Virus record (IMG/VR): IMGVR_UViG_3300002460_000021
Location: 1-64,000 of that record
DNA: 64,000 nucleotides
Source: a virus
Reading direction: 5' to 3' (one strand)
Shown one piece after another: positions 32,769 to 41,124 of this stretch (positions are counted from its first letter, which is position 1; each line of letters starts with the position of its first letter). A program made the translations under genes and the position numbers. Under the pieces are notes generated by a model. The model was given only the letters and a program-made list of their open reading frames with translations, was not told where the DNA came from and made no database searches.

Positions 32769-34304
32769 CTAAGCCGGAGGCTTGTGAGCCAATCGACTGC
32801 GGGCCTGCGCCTTGGCAACGGCGGTAGCCAGTGCCTGTTTAGCCGTCTCCAGCGGGTCAGCCGCCGGAACCGCGGCGGACGGCGTAGGTACGGCCGGGCC
32901 GGTTACAAGAGATGCCGGCAGAGGCGCGAACGCCGCGGCAGTAGGCATCTCTGTAACTGGAGGAGCGCCCTGCGCGGGTTCTCCATTCCAGCCGTTATAA
33001 GGATCAAGCCAACTAGACTCAGCTGCCATTACCACAGACGTGTCCGACGCCATAGGAGGAGTCGGCCGCATAGGGGGAGTCGGCCGCGGAACGACCACAG
33101 GCTGGTAAGTCGTCGCCTGTGGGGAAGCGGGGTCGGTAGAGTAGCCCGGTTGCCGCGCGGCCGCCGGAACTTGTACCGCTGGAGTCGAAATCGACGCCAT
33201 CGCGGAATGCACCTCATCCGTAAGCCACCCCGGCCGATCGCTGAAGGCGTAAGCAATAGCCGTCAGCATGGAACGATAACGCTGGCCTAGATCCTTAGCC
33301 TCCAAAACACACCGACAAATACGGTGAGCCTGCTCCACGTCGCTATAAAAGCGGAACAATTTATCCCACGGTTTAACCTTGCTAGCTACTAGCGCCTCAC
33401 GTCCGATCAAGCTAGCATGAATATCGCGCCCGTGAATATTAATAGATGGCGTAAAGAACGCGGCATACTTCGAAAATCCGCCACTATTCTCATTACTATT
33501 GCCACGCCTCTGCCTGCTGCCGCCATAAACGTCATCCGCCATGGCGGACACGGCAACGCGAGGGTCGAACTTGTCAGGAAATAGATGAACGAATGCGCCG
33601 TACTGAATAGACACCGGATCGCCGTTACGGAACCGGGCCGGGTCTTCAGGAGCGCCCTTCCAGTCCTCTTCCTCTTCATCCATAAGCCGCAAAATAGCGT
33701 TACCAGCGGTAGAGGACATAGCGATAATAACGGTCTTATCCTCAGGCCCAGCACCAAATGGAGACTCGCCCCGTTCGAAGGCCGGCTTGTTATCTCGCAC
33801 AAACAAAAACGCCTGCGCAAAATAAGTCATCTTCGGACGAGGGAAGACAGGGCGCACGCCCTGAATAAGAGAGGCCCATCCCTGCTGGTCGGTGCCGTTC
33901 TTGCAAGCCCGTGTAATTGCTTGAACCAACACACCAAAAGGATTATCGGTATCGATGTTATAATTGGGATCGCCCACTTCAGGATGCAGCAGCATAGAGA
34001 TGCCAGTATGGTTGTCATCGACAGAGCCGAAATACCTGGCAGTGTCGTAACGGACCAGCCAGGTATGCGCCTCATCGCCGTACTCGCCCATCAACATACG
34101 CGTCGGCAGAAACTGCCCGGGAACAGCCGGATTAGGGGGCGGCAGCAATCTAAACACGGTTTCGGATGCCTGGTCGTTACTCCAGGAAGGATTCTTAATA
34201 ATAGCGTTTGCATCTGCAGCAACGATATAGTTGCCATACTTGTCGCCAGCACGTGATTCACAGTACGCCTTAGTAGAAACACCAGTGGAACGCATTTGAG
34301 CCAT
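32769..34304 (-). CDS. Unknown recombination/replication-module protein (511 aa)
   Basis: Conserved-looking N-terminal 380 residues (VFRLLPPPNPAVPGQFLPT, YFAQAFLFVRDNKP, AAFFTPSINIHGRDIHASL), then a Pro/Ala/Thr-rich disordered tail. The position before RecA and the tail arrangement resemble phage single-stranded-DNA-binding proteins, but I cannot show an OB fold. The SD (AAGGAGG) is 22 nt from ATG and a small hairpin lies between. Confidence 0.5.
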   Translation of the reverse strand: MAQMRSTGVSTKAYCESRAGDKYGNYIVAADANAIIKNPSWSNDQASETVFRLLPPPNPAVPGQFLPTRMLMGEYGDEAHTWLVRYDTARYFGSVDDNHTGISMLLHPEVGDPNYNIDTDNPFGVLVQAITRACKNGTDQQGWASLIQGVRPVFPRPKMTYFAQAFLFVRDNKPAFERGESPFGAGPEDKTVIIAMSSTAGNAILRLMDEEEEDWKGAPEDPARFRNGDPVSIQYGAFVHLFPDKFDPRVAVSAMADDVYGGSRQRRGNSNENSGGFSKYAAFFTPSINIHGRDIHASLIGREALVASKVKPWDKLFRFYSDVEQAHRICRCVLEAKDLGQRYRSMLTAIAYAFSDRPGWLTDEVHSAMASISTPAVQVPAAARQPGYSTDPASPQATTYQPVVVPRPTPPMRPTPPMASDTSVVMAAESSWLDPYNGWNGEPAQGAPPVTEMPTAAAFAPLPASLVTGPAVPTPSAAVPAADPLETAKQALATAVAKAQARSRLAHKPPA

Positions 34305-34333
34305 AAAATTACGGGTAAGAAACCCGCCTCCTT
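34305..34333 (-). promoter_or_regulatory. Hairpin-bridged ribosome-binding site
   Basis: Minus-strand order: AAGGAGG, then a CGGGT-TTCTT-ACCCG hairpin, TAATTTT and ATG. Folding the hairpin brings the SD to 7 nt from the start, the ideal spacing. T4 gene 38 is a known precedent for a hairpin-bridged site. Confidence 0.55.
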
Positions 34334-35315
34334 AGTTAAAAGCCCACGAATTAAAGGTCAAAAACTGACAATCTTCCACCTTGAAAGATTGTCCCAAACG
34401 TTTACCTTCCATACTATATAGACTAATCCGATTCTTGCTAGTACCACCAACATACACTAAGCCGTGTTTCTTGTGTTTAACTAAGCTACCGCGCTTCAAT
34501 CCAATACTCATCGTACTGCCGTATGTTTTCCTTATACCACCCTTACCCGGACACAGCCTATGAAGTTGTCGTCTATGAAAGTGCAGCGGCCTTAAGTAGA
34601 GTATCTTTTTGTTATCCGGAACCGTATGCTTGCCAACGATATAATTTGCCAACACCCAGCTATCGACGCAGTGCGCATCAAAAGATTCGCTCAGCTTGTT
34701 GCTAGTTTTTTTTAATCCGAAGCTGTCTCGTAATCCCTTAGTTTCCCAGCCTTGTTTTAACGTCAAATTAGATAGTTGTGAATAAAACCACCGTTTACCA
34801 ATTTGAAGAGGACTAAAACTCTTATTCCAGCGCCGGCCGCCTGTCGTCTTAGCCTTTATATCCTCGACAACAATATGTGAAACGGGAAACATTTTCTTCA
34901 ACCAATTAATAATCCTTAACTTCCACTGCCATCGCGCTTTAGTGGATGGCGCCAGGCCGCCTTTCTTACGATTAAATCTTGGCTGACGACAAGGGCACTT
35001 TCTATTTCGCCGTGCGCGGCGCATATTACGCCTTGTTTCCATGGCGTCTTTAACCCAGGTCACGGCATCTGCTTGAATATTCAAAAAAGTGTGAGCTTCA
35101 CTCTTAACAGTAAAGCCTTCTTTTTTACTGCCAGGGTCCACGCCAACTGCAATCGGCTGTTTGTTTTCTTCGGTTTTTATGTTGAGTCGCACACAAAACA
35201 CCCCTTTCTTCCAAAATGGCGTAGCTTTACCAGATGCAATCCACCTCCGTGCCCGCAACAGCGTTGTTGGCATTAGTGGTTGATTATCCAGATTTAGCAC
35301 AGGTACATGGAACAT
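34332..35315 (-). CDS. IsrB/IscB-like RNA-guided nuclease
   Basis: 327 aa from ATG 35315. The N-terminal PLMP domain reads NQPLMPTTLLRARRWIASGK; then RuvC-I GVDPGSKKEGF, an Arg-rich bridge helix (TRRNMRRARRNRK), RuvC-II IVVEDIKAK, and RuvC-III DAHCVDSWVLAN. No HNH domain is present between RuvC-II and III, so it fits IsrB (about 350 aa) rather than full IscB. IsrB uses an omegaRNA encoded just upstream of its gene to nick DNA. Here 387 nt of gene-free sequence precede it. In a phage it may help spread itself or damage competing DNA. Confidence 0.8.
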   Translation of the reverse strand: MFHVPVLNLDNQPLMPTTLLRARRWIASGKATPFWKKGVFCVRLNIKTEENKQPIAVGVDPGSKKEGFTVKSEAHTFLNIQADAVTWVKDAMETRRNMRRARRNRKCPCRQPRFNRKKGGLAPSTKARWQWKLRIINWLKKMFPVSHIVVEDIKAKTTGGRRWNKSFSPLQIGKRWFYSQLSNLTLKQGWETKGLRDSFGLKKTSNKLSESFDAHCVDSWVLANYIVGKHTVPDNKKILYLRPLHFHRRQLHRLCPGKGGIRKTYGSTMSIGLKRGSLVKHKKHGLVYVGGTSKNRISLYSMEGKRLGQSFKVEDCQFLTFNSWAFN

Positions 35316-35702
35316 AGTAATTAACAAGTTTTACGGTAAGTGGGTGCTTGTTAGACCTCCGATATACATCCCTTCGACACTGGCTAACGTAGAGGATACA
35401 GATTAGGGAGGCGTCCGTATCGTACTTATACCTACCACAGTATAGTTAGTTCAGTTGAGGTTCTAGCCTCTTGTCTAATACACTGCTTGCGTTGACTCGT
35501 TACCTAGTGGTTAGGTGGAGCCAAACCCCGGGGCTTGCCTTGAGGTCAGCGATTTCAATAAAACTTAACCAACCTCGACAACGACTAGCTTTCGACCAAG
35601 TTAAACGACTACTGACAAAAATACAACACCTGATTTTTACATGCGCAGCCCTCCATAAATGAAAACTAAGCTACGTAATTATAACACGTTTACAGGCATA
35701 GT
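35316..35702 (-). ncRNA. Candidate omegaRNA of the IsrB-like nuclease
   Basis: A 387-nt gene-free stretch directly 5' of the IsrB-like start, the expected location and size for its guide RNA. It contains self-complementary elements, for example CAAGCCCC with GGGGTTTG near 35522-35537, ACCTA with TAGGT near 35503-35517, and TGGTTA with TAACCA. The exact RNA ends and guide cannot be set by eye. Confidence 0.5.
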
Positions 35703-38700
35703 TTAGTGGCTAGCAAGCCGCTCAGACAAATCTAATTCACGGCAACGCTCAACCGTTAGTTCTTCGCCCCAGTACTCGTATACGGCGCAGCCAATACCAA
35801 GATGATACGGCCCGGTACCAAGCGGGAAGCCGTCTAGGTCGCAAGGAATAACGGGAACTTGTTCAACCATACATAGCGGTAAAACAACGTCATAGACATA
35901 TTCAGCCCACTCAATCGGCACCTCCAACATCACCGCGTCGTGAACCTGTAGCACCATGGAGAATTTAACTTCTGGATGCTCAAATCGATATTGCCGTAAG
36001 TTGGCTAGCGCCAGTGCCATAGCATCGGCCACGCCAGACTGTGTACCCATGTTCATACTCTGGCGTTCAAACTCACCTTGTTTCTGACGATCGTTAGTTT
36101 TTGGAAAACGTCGATATCGGCCAAAACAAGTGCAACTCCAACCAGGATTGACGACGCGCCGACGACATTTATCAAAGTACTTATCGAGATCCGGATACAT
36201 TTGCGTAAGCGCTGCTATGAGCTCCTGCGCTTGTTGCACCGTAATAGGCGCCTCTTTAGAACGCGCGGTTCGTGCAAGAGCCTCCGCCCCCTGACCATAA
36301 AAGCGACCAAACACTACAGATTTAGCAGCCACGCGGTAGTGCTTCTTACCGATAGAGTCCAGGCCCTTCTTAGTCGGAAGGCAGCCAAGTTGAAACGCAC
36401 GTACGGCCAGAGACGAGTGAATATCATAGAAGTCAGGATGATCGTCAGGTAACGTAGAGCGCCGCGCGTGCTCAATTAAATTGGCGTCATTTGAAAGCCA
36501 CGCAGCAACCGCAACCTCAGCTCCAGTATAGTCAGCATCTATAAACACACAGCCAGGACGAGCCTTCAAACAACTGCGAATAGAGTGTTTATAAACGCTG
36601 CCCAAAATCCTCTGATAATCCGCATCGCGTTGACCAGAGAAATTTTGGCAGTTTGGTTTACTCGATGATACGCGCCCAGTTTCAACAGGAAAGAAATGCG
36701 TACGTACGGCACCATCAGAATCGACGTAGCTCAAGAGCCCCTTTTCATACACGGGTTCGCTGCCCTCGTCATCGTCTGGTTCCGGACCACGCGGCGGACG
36801 CAGCGTAGTTTTAAGAGCATGCGCAACGTATCGCAAATCACGTAAGAGCTTAAGCAACGGCTGACTACTGCTGCCCGCCAAAATGCTAATAGTTTCTCTG
36901 TCAGTGGACGGCAGCTGATTTAAAGGACACGGCTCGTCCGCATATAAATCTTCGTAAGGCACAGCGGCCTTGCCTTTACCAGACGGCTTAATGGGGGTTA
37001 GCCCAAAGTGCTGTACGCCGGCGGGCAACACAGTAATAATTGTACCGTCTTTATTACGTCGACCAACGAAACGGTCGCCGAACAAAATAGCGCGGCGATG
37101 ATAAGTAGACTCTGGATTGAAATCAACCCAGCCCACGGCATTACGGAATTCCGCAAGTTTGGCTGACTTGGACTGTTGGAAAATGTCGATCAACTGCTCT
37201 ACTCTGGCACGATCCACTAAAATACCTGTCGTTTCCATCTCAAGAAATGGAAGCGCGGTTTTCTGGGTTCGCCAGAACGCCTCGCGTGCACAGTTCCCGT
37301 ATCGATCGCAATCAAGCATGCCGCTCTTATCAGTGCCGTTGCCGTTAAATAACTCAAATAGCCTGAATGAAAGGTCCACGTCATACACACTGTAAGGCAG
37401 CAACAAATCTTCAGGTACATCCCCATAGCCTTCCAGGGCATCTCGCTTCATACCGCGCGACTTACAGTGCTCGTCTAGCCACGCATCTAGCAGAAGGTCG
37501 TAGCGAGGCGTACCTATAAACTGAGAACCAACTACCTCAAGTTTAAACGGGCCGGTCTCGACCAGAGCATGAGTTGCATACAGCGTATCAAAACCACCCT
37601 CGGTCCTAGTCTTCTCCCAACCTAGCTTGCCCGGGGGTGGATCGTCGTTGGGCGCATCAAATTGGTCACGAACATCGATGCCAAGATGAACTAGCCAGGG
37701 CAAGTCAGCCTTAAGGTTGTGCCCGATTAAGCGCACGTGCCGGCCGGGCCTGCTGCGCATAACACGCTCTAGCTGCCCGAGAACCACGCCTAAATCTAAC
37801 CCAGTATTACGTGCGCCGCCAGTCTCACGCAAAATGATAGCCGCGCCAAACTTAGCCTTGTGGCTAAGCTGAATCGTTCGCAAGTACCCCTCTTCTGGCC
37901 GCTTGCCGTGCCACTCGCAATCTACTGCCAGTGGCGCAATAGGGCCCGGAGCCTCACTTAAAATTTTATCGGCCAGCGCTACTAACTCGTCATTAGTACG
38001 AACGTACACTCTCTCAAGATTTGCTTCCTCTAATGTACCACAACCCCGGATACACCGAACAAAGAAACGCAGTGCCGCTGTAAACTGAGGCAATTCGTCA
38101 GGGTTGCGAGTCACGTGCGCGGGATGTGTACATCCCATAACTTTAATAGTGTGATCAAAAGAAGATACTTTACCCAAAACGTTAACGTCGCGCTCTGCTG
38201 GCTCGTAGTGAACGCCGTTGCACATTGGAATTGTAAGGTCAACAGTCTGGCCTATTAGATCGCCAATTTTCGCACTGCGGCCTAACACTGCCTTGGCCGC
38301 CTCTGAGCCTAAACACAACAAATAGTCTGGGCGAACTAGTCTAAGTTCCTGATGCAGCAACGGAAGACAATCCTTAACCCAGCTGGCAGGTAACGCCGAC
38401 TTGTCCAAATCAATATTAGGAAAGCGTACGGCATTAGCCAAATACCAGGCCTGTGTAGCCTGGTAATCAATACCGAGTTCCTCCAGCGTATTCCATAGTA
38501 CGTCACTGGCAGGCCCAACAAAATTAGTACGAGCCCTGACTTCTTCCCGCCCGGGACACTTGCCAAGAATCATGACAGTTGCACGTGCCGGACCAACGCG
38601 ATTACGTTCTCGTAGATGCCCAGGAACGAATGATGAAGTATGCGTTGTGAATTGATATTCAACTGGAAGAGAGAAGTTCTCGCTGTACAGCGCGGCGTGG

Positions 38701-38942
38701 TACAGCGCTGTCAGGAACGGCAAGTCACCGACACGCTTAGAAAAAGTAGCCGGCGTAATTTTACACTCCGGGTCGCCGCGGCGCCGACCCTCCGCTATGA
38801 AGTCGGGGCCGGGCGCTGGCATGCCAACAGCGTCTAGCGGATAGACAGGACAACGTTCTTGAATTGTCTCGTACGGCATACCGCCCATTAACAATTCAAG
38901 ATGATACTGTGCATTAGCACTAGGAGACATGGTTGTAGACAA
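35703..38942 (-). CDS. Family A DNA polymerase fused to a uracil-DNA-glycosylase-like domain
   Basis: 1079 aa; TTG start 10 nt after AAAGG. Residues about 120-300 form a family 4-like uracil-DNA glycosylase domain (MILGKCPGREEVRAR, FVGPASDVLW, LCLGSEAAKAVLG, CTHPAHVTRNP). Residues about 335-560 are a 3'-5' exonuclease (AVDCEWHGK, IGHNLKADLPWL, YSVYDVDLSF). The rest is a polA-type polymerase: motif A DADYTGAEVAVAAW, motif B RVAAKSVVFGRFYG, motif C LQVHDAVMLE. It copies the phage genome. The glycosylase domain may remove or read uracil; whether it is active is unknown. Confidence 0.9.
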   Translation of the reverse strand: MSTTMSPSANAQYHLELLMGGMPYETIQERCPVYPLDAVGMPAPGPDFIAEGRRRGDPECKITPATFSKRVGDLPFLTALYHAALYSENFSLPVEYQFTTHTSSFVPGHLRERNRVGPARATVMILGKCPGREEVRARTNFVGPASDVLWNTLEELGIDYQATQAWYLANAVRFPNIDLDKSALPASWVKDCLPLLHQELRLVRPDYLLCLGSEAAKAVLGRSAKIGDLIGQTVDLTIPMCNGVHYEPAERDVNVLGKVSSFDHTIKVMGCTHPAHVTRNPDELPQFTAALRFFVRCIRGCGTLEEANLERVYVRTNDELVALADKILSEAPGPIAPLAVDCEWHGKRPEEGYLRTIQLSHKAKFGAAIILRETGGARNTGLDLGVVLGQLERVMRSRPGRHVRLIGHNLKADLPWLVHLGIDVRDQFDAPNDDPPPGKLGWEKTRTEGGFDTLYATHALVETGPFKLEVVGSQFIGTPRYDLLLDAWLDEHCKSRGMKRDALEGYGDVPEDLLLPYSVYDVDLSFRLFELFNGNGTDKSGMLDCDRYGNCAREAFWRTQKTALPFLEMETTGILVDRARVEQLIDIFQQSKSAKLAEFRNAVGWVDFNPESTYHRRAILFGDRFVGRRNKDGTIITVLPAGVQHFGLTPIKPSGKGKAAVPYEDLYADEPCPLNQLPSTDRETISILAGSSSQPLLKLLRDLRYVAHALKTTLRPPRGPEPDDDEGSEPVYEKGLLSYVDSDGAVRTHFFPVETGRVSSSKPNCQNFSGQRDADYQRILGSVYKHSIRSCLKARPGCVFIDADYTGAEVAVAAWLSNDANLIEHARRSTLPDDHPDFYDIHSSLAVRAFQLGCLPTKKGLDSIGKKHYRVAAKSVVFGRFYGQGAEALARTARSKEAPITVQQAQELIAALTQMYPDLDKYFDKCRRRVVNPGWSCTCFGRYRRFPKTNDRQKQGEFERQSMNMGTQSGVADAMALALANLRQYRFEHPEVKFSMVLQVHDAVMLEVPIEWAEYVYDVVLPLCMVEQVPVIPCDLDGFPLGTGPYHLGIGCAVYEYWGEELTVERCRELDLSERLASH

Positions 38943-39158
38943 TTACCGACTTCCTTTCTCCGCAGACCGGCTAAAACTCCACGCGCCATTATGGCTGGGC
39001 CGACTGTAGCTCTTATACTTATTCCGATGCCCGCTAACACTATACGTCAATCTGTGCCTACCAGGGAAAGGCGACAGTGCGCGACAAAAGCTACGATTGT
39101 TGTCAGTAAGTATTACGGGATTATGGTCCTTTTCTGAAGATATCCATGGAGCAAACAT
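38943..39158 (-). CDS. SR-rich small protein, cluster D, gene 3 (71 aa)
   Basis: ATG with an AGGA SD. Starts MFAPWI like its neighbour; contains YSVSGHRNKYKSYSRP and GAWSFSRS, the best example of the family motifs. The stop codon abuts the polymerase TTG start. Confidence 0.7.
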   Translation of the reverse strand: MFAPWISSEKDHNPVILTDNNRSFCRALSPFPGRHRLTYSVSGHRNKYKSYSRPSHNGAWSFSRSAEKGSR

Positions 39159-39168
39159 ATATTTATTC

Positions 39169-39372
39169 CTACCAAAAGTTGCTGCAGCTAAAGCTCCAAC
39201 ATCCCCTTACATCTCCGGAGTAACTTTTGAAAACACGCAATGAATAACTACTATACAGCTTACGATCGCCATCGACTGTGACGGTAGAACCGCTCACTCT
39301 CGCGACGCCCTGGGCACAGCCAAGCAGCATGTAAGAAAACTCACGCTTATTGAGTATCCATGGAGCAAACAT
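39169..39372 (-). CDS. SR-rich small protein, cluster D, gene 2 (67 aa)
   Basis: Start at ATG 39372 (AGAGG SD), which gives the same MFAPWI beginning as gene 3. Carries VFKSYSGDVRGCWSFSCS, matching KSYS...WSFS. The previous stop is one base away. Confidence 0.65.
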   Translation of the reverse strand: MFAPWILNKREFSYMLLGCAQGVARVSGSTVTVDGDRKLYSSYSLRVFKSYSGDVRGCWSFSCSNFW

Positions 39373-39373
39373 A

Positions 39374-39598
39374 TTAAGACCTCTGCCTACTACTAGCAGT
39401 TCCAACAGTTAAAGAACGGCTAACACTGTAGCTCTCCCTCCCGACCCTGAGTCCAGCACAGCTCTTAAAACCATAGATTGATCTACTAGCAAATGCTCTT
39501 GAACAACTAGCAGTCATACTAACTGAGCGCGGGCGACATCGTTCACGTGGCGACACGACAACAAAATAAAGCTTATTTATTCCGGACAATAATATCAT
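39374..39598 (-). CDS. SR-rich small protein, cluster D, gene 1 (74 aa)
   Basis: ATG inside the last codons of the primase gene with an AGGG SD. Starts MILLSGINKLYFVVV, then Arg/Ser-rich with ESYSVSRSLT. Overlaps the primase by 26 nt. Confidence 0.55.
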   Translation of the reverse strand: MILLSGINKLYFVVVSPRERCRPRSVSMTASCSRAFASRSIYGFKSCAGLRVGRESYSVSRSLTVGTASSRQRS

Positions 39599-40679
39599 CG
39601 GTAGTCCCTAGCTGTGGCAATAGTACATCCTGCTCCATAGCTGCTGCACGTATAAACTCATGTAATGCATCACGAGGGCAATCACCGGGATCCAGTCCCT
39701 CCGGTAAACGTAATGATAATACGGTAGCGCGCTCACAATCAGTACGTAACTTGACACAAATCTTATTGGCGTCTTCTGCCGCAGCAGGGTCGTCAGAATC
39801 AAGCAACACAATTACTACCTTGTCACCCCAATGCTTGTGAATAAGCCGTATCTGCTGCTCACTAATAGTCTTACCGAGAAGAGCGACTCCGCACGATCCA
39901 AGCCTCCATACGTCACTAGGTCCTTCGGCTATAACTACAAACGGCTGATTCTTAGCCCTATCGTAATTGTATAACACCAGGCGCTTAGGCAACCCTGGCA
40001 TCGTTAGATATTTTGGCGAACCTGCGTGTGTAAATTCGCCAACACACCGTGCCTGCCAACCAACCATGATACCGTCCATCATTATTGGAATGACGATGCG
40101 GCCCTCGACAGCAGGGTAACTGCACGGCTCTACGGCGTAACGGACGCCCCATACGGTATCCAGTTCAACTAAATCAAAACCACGATTCTGAATGTACTGC
40201 CGCGCAGGATGATCGGCAGACAAAGTTACCAATGACAATAATCGGCCTGGGTGGGGCACCGGATGCAAGCAGCGGCCGTTGTCTGCAGACACGCGCCCAG
40301 GCAATATCTTCATCTCATTACGGCGGTGCTCTGCACTCAACCTGATAAAGACTCTGTCCGCTAACCGGTGTCTATGGTCATAATCTTGTAAACAGTCAGA
40401 ACGAAAACATTTAACCAAGTCAAACAGATCCCGTTGAACGTGCACACTATAGGTGCCGTATAAATGTGAAAAGTATAAGTGACCGGAGTGATCGGCACAG
40501 TAAGGGCATCTAGTCACATACTGCTCGCCGCGGTGCATCCAACGTAAGTACGGTCGACGTGTATCAAGTGACGTGGCTTCTGTATAAGAAGCAGCCTCTC
40601 CTTTATTGACTACCTTAACAACACCACCCATACGCTCATCTAGCAAACGGTAAAGCTTACTGTTTAAATAGGCGTCCAT
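39573..40679 (-). CDS. DnaG-type primase with TOPRIM domain
   Basis: 368 aa. An N-terminal zinc site is formed by CPYC and CFRSDC (about residues 58-92). A core primase region follows (WGVRYAVEP, GRIVIPIMMDG), then TOPRIM: VIAEGPSDVWRL (Glu), ALLGK, and VVIVLLDSDDPA (DxD). It makes RNA primers for the phage polymerase. Shorter than bacterial DnaG, with no helicase-binding domain, as is common in phages. Confidence 0.85.
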   Translation of the reverse strand: MDAYLNSKLYRLLDERMGGVVKVVNKGEAASYTEATSLDTRRPYLRWMHRGEQYVTRCPYCADHSGHLYFSHLYGTYSVHVQRDLFDLVKCFRSDCLQDYDHRHRLADRVFIRLSAEHRRNEMKILPGRVSADNGRCLHPVPHPGRLLSLVTLSADHPARQYIQNRGFDLVELDTVWGVRYAVEPCSYPAVEGRIVIPIMMDGIMVGWQARCVGEFTHAGSPKYLTMPGLPKRLVLYNYDRAKNQPFVVIAEGPSDVWRLGSCGVALLGKTISEQQIRLIHKHWGDKVVIVLLDSDDPAAAEDANKICVKLRTDCERATVLSLRLPEGLDPGDCPRDALHEFIRAAAMEQDVLLPQLGTTDDIIVRNK

Positions 40680-40685
40680 TGTTTG

Positions 40686-40880
40686 TTACCTATTCATACT
40701 GGATGAATGGGCCCTACTAAAGCTCCAAGCCCCGGCTACAGTCTGCGCGTAGCTCTTAAAGTTGGCGTCGGACAGACACGCGTCTGGGCGGCTGCCACTA
40801 ACGGAGCAGCGGAAAATAGCACCTTTAGGGCTACCAGGATTAAATGTTATTTTTGCGTAACACCACGGGGGTAAAACCAT
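40686..40880 (-). CDS. SR-rich small protein, cluster D2, gene 2 (64 aa)
   Basis: ATG 40880 with a GGAGGG SD 5 nt upstream. Starts MVLPPWC like the next gene up; contains RCSVSG, FKSYAQTVAGAWSFS and a Ser/Arg end. A longer frame upstream would overlap gene 1 and has no SD. Confidence 0.7.
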   Translation of the reverse strand: MVLPPWCYAKITFNPGSPKGAIFRCSVSGSRPDACLSDANFKSYAQTVAGAWSFSRAHSSSMNR

Positions 40881-40899
40881 CACACACCCTCCATGTTTA

Positions 40900-41124
40900 T
40901 TAGCTACTACGGCTACGCGACATGTACGGCATACTAAAACTCCAAGCTCCGCCTCGATTACGACTATAGCTCTTATACGCGGCGTGCCTGTCACACCTGC
41001 CAGTCGAAGGGAAACCTAAGCTAGCGCCCGAGCGTCCACTAACTGAATAGCGCCGCCGCCCGCGTCTATTGCCGTACTGCGACTCAAAATTAATTTTTAT
41101 GCAACACCACGGCGGTAAAACCAT
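40900..41124 (-). CDS. SR-rich small protein, cluster D2, gene 1 (74 aa)
   Basis: ATG overlaps the helicase stop (TGATG), with an AGAGGA SD. Starts MVLPPWCCIKI; contains RYSVSGRSG and YKSYSRNRGGAWSFS, and ends SRSRSS. With gene 2 it is a clear tandem duplicate. Confidence 0.7.
   Translation of the reverse strand: MVLPPWCCIKINFESQYGNRRGRRRYSVSGRSGASLGFPSTGRCDRHAAYKSYSRNRGGAWSFSMPYMSRSRSS

Noticed and set aside
32520-33290. 256-codon Arg-rich plus-strand frame
   Set aside because: It lies opposite the RecA-like and 511-aa genes and follows their codon structure; Arg richness comes from reverse-complemented Ala/Pro codons.
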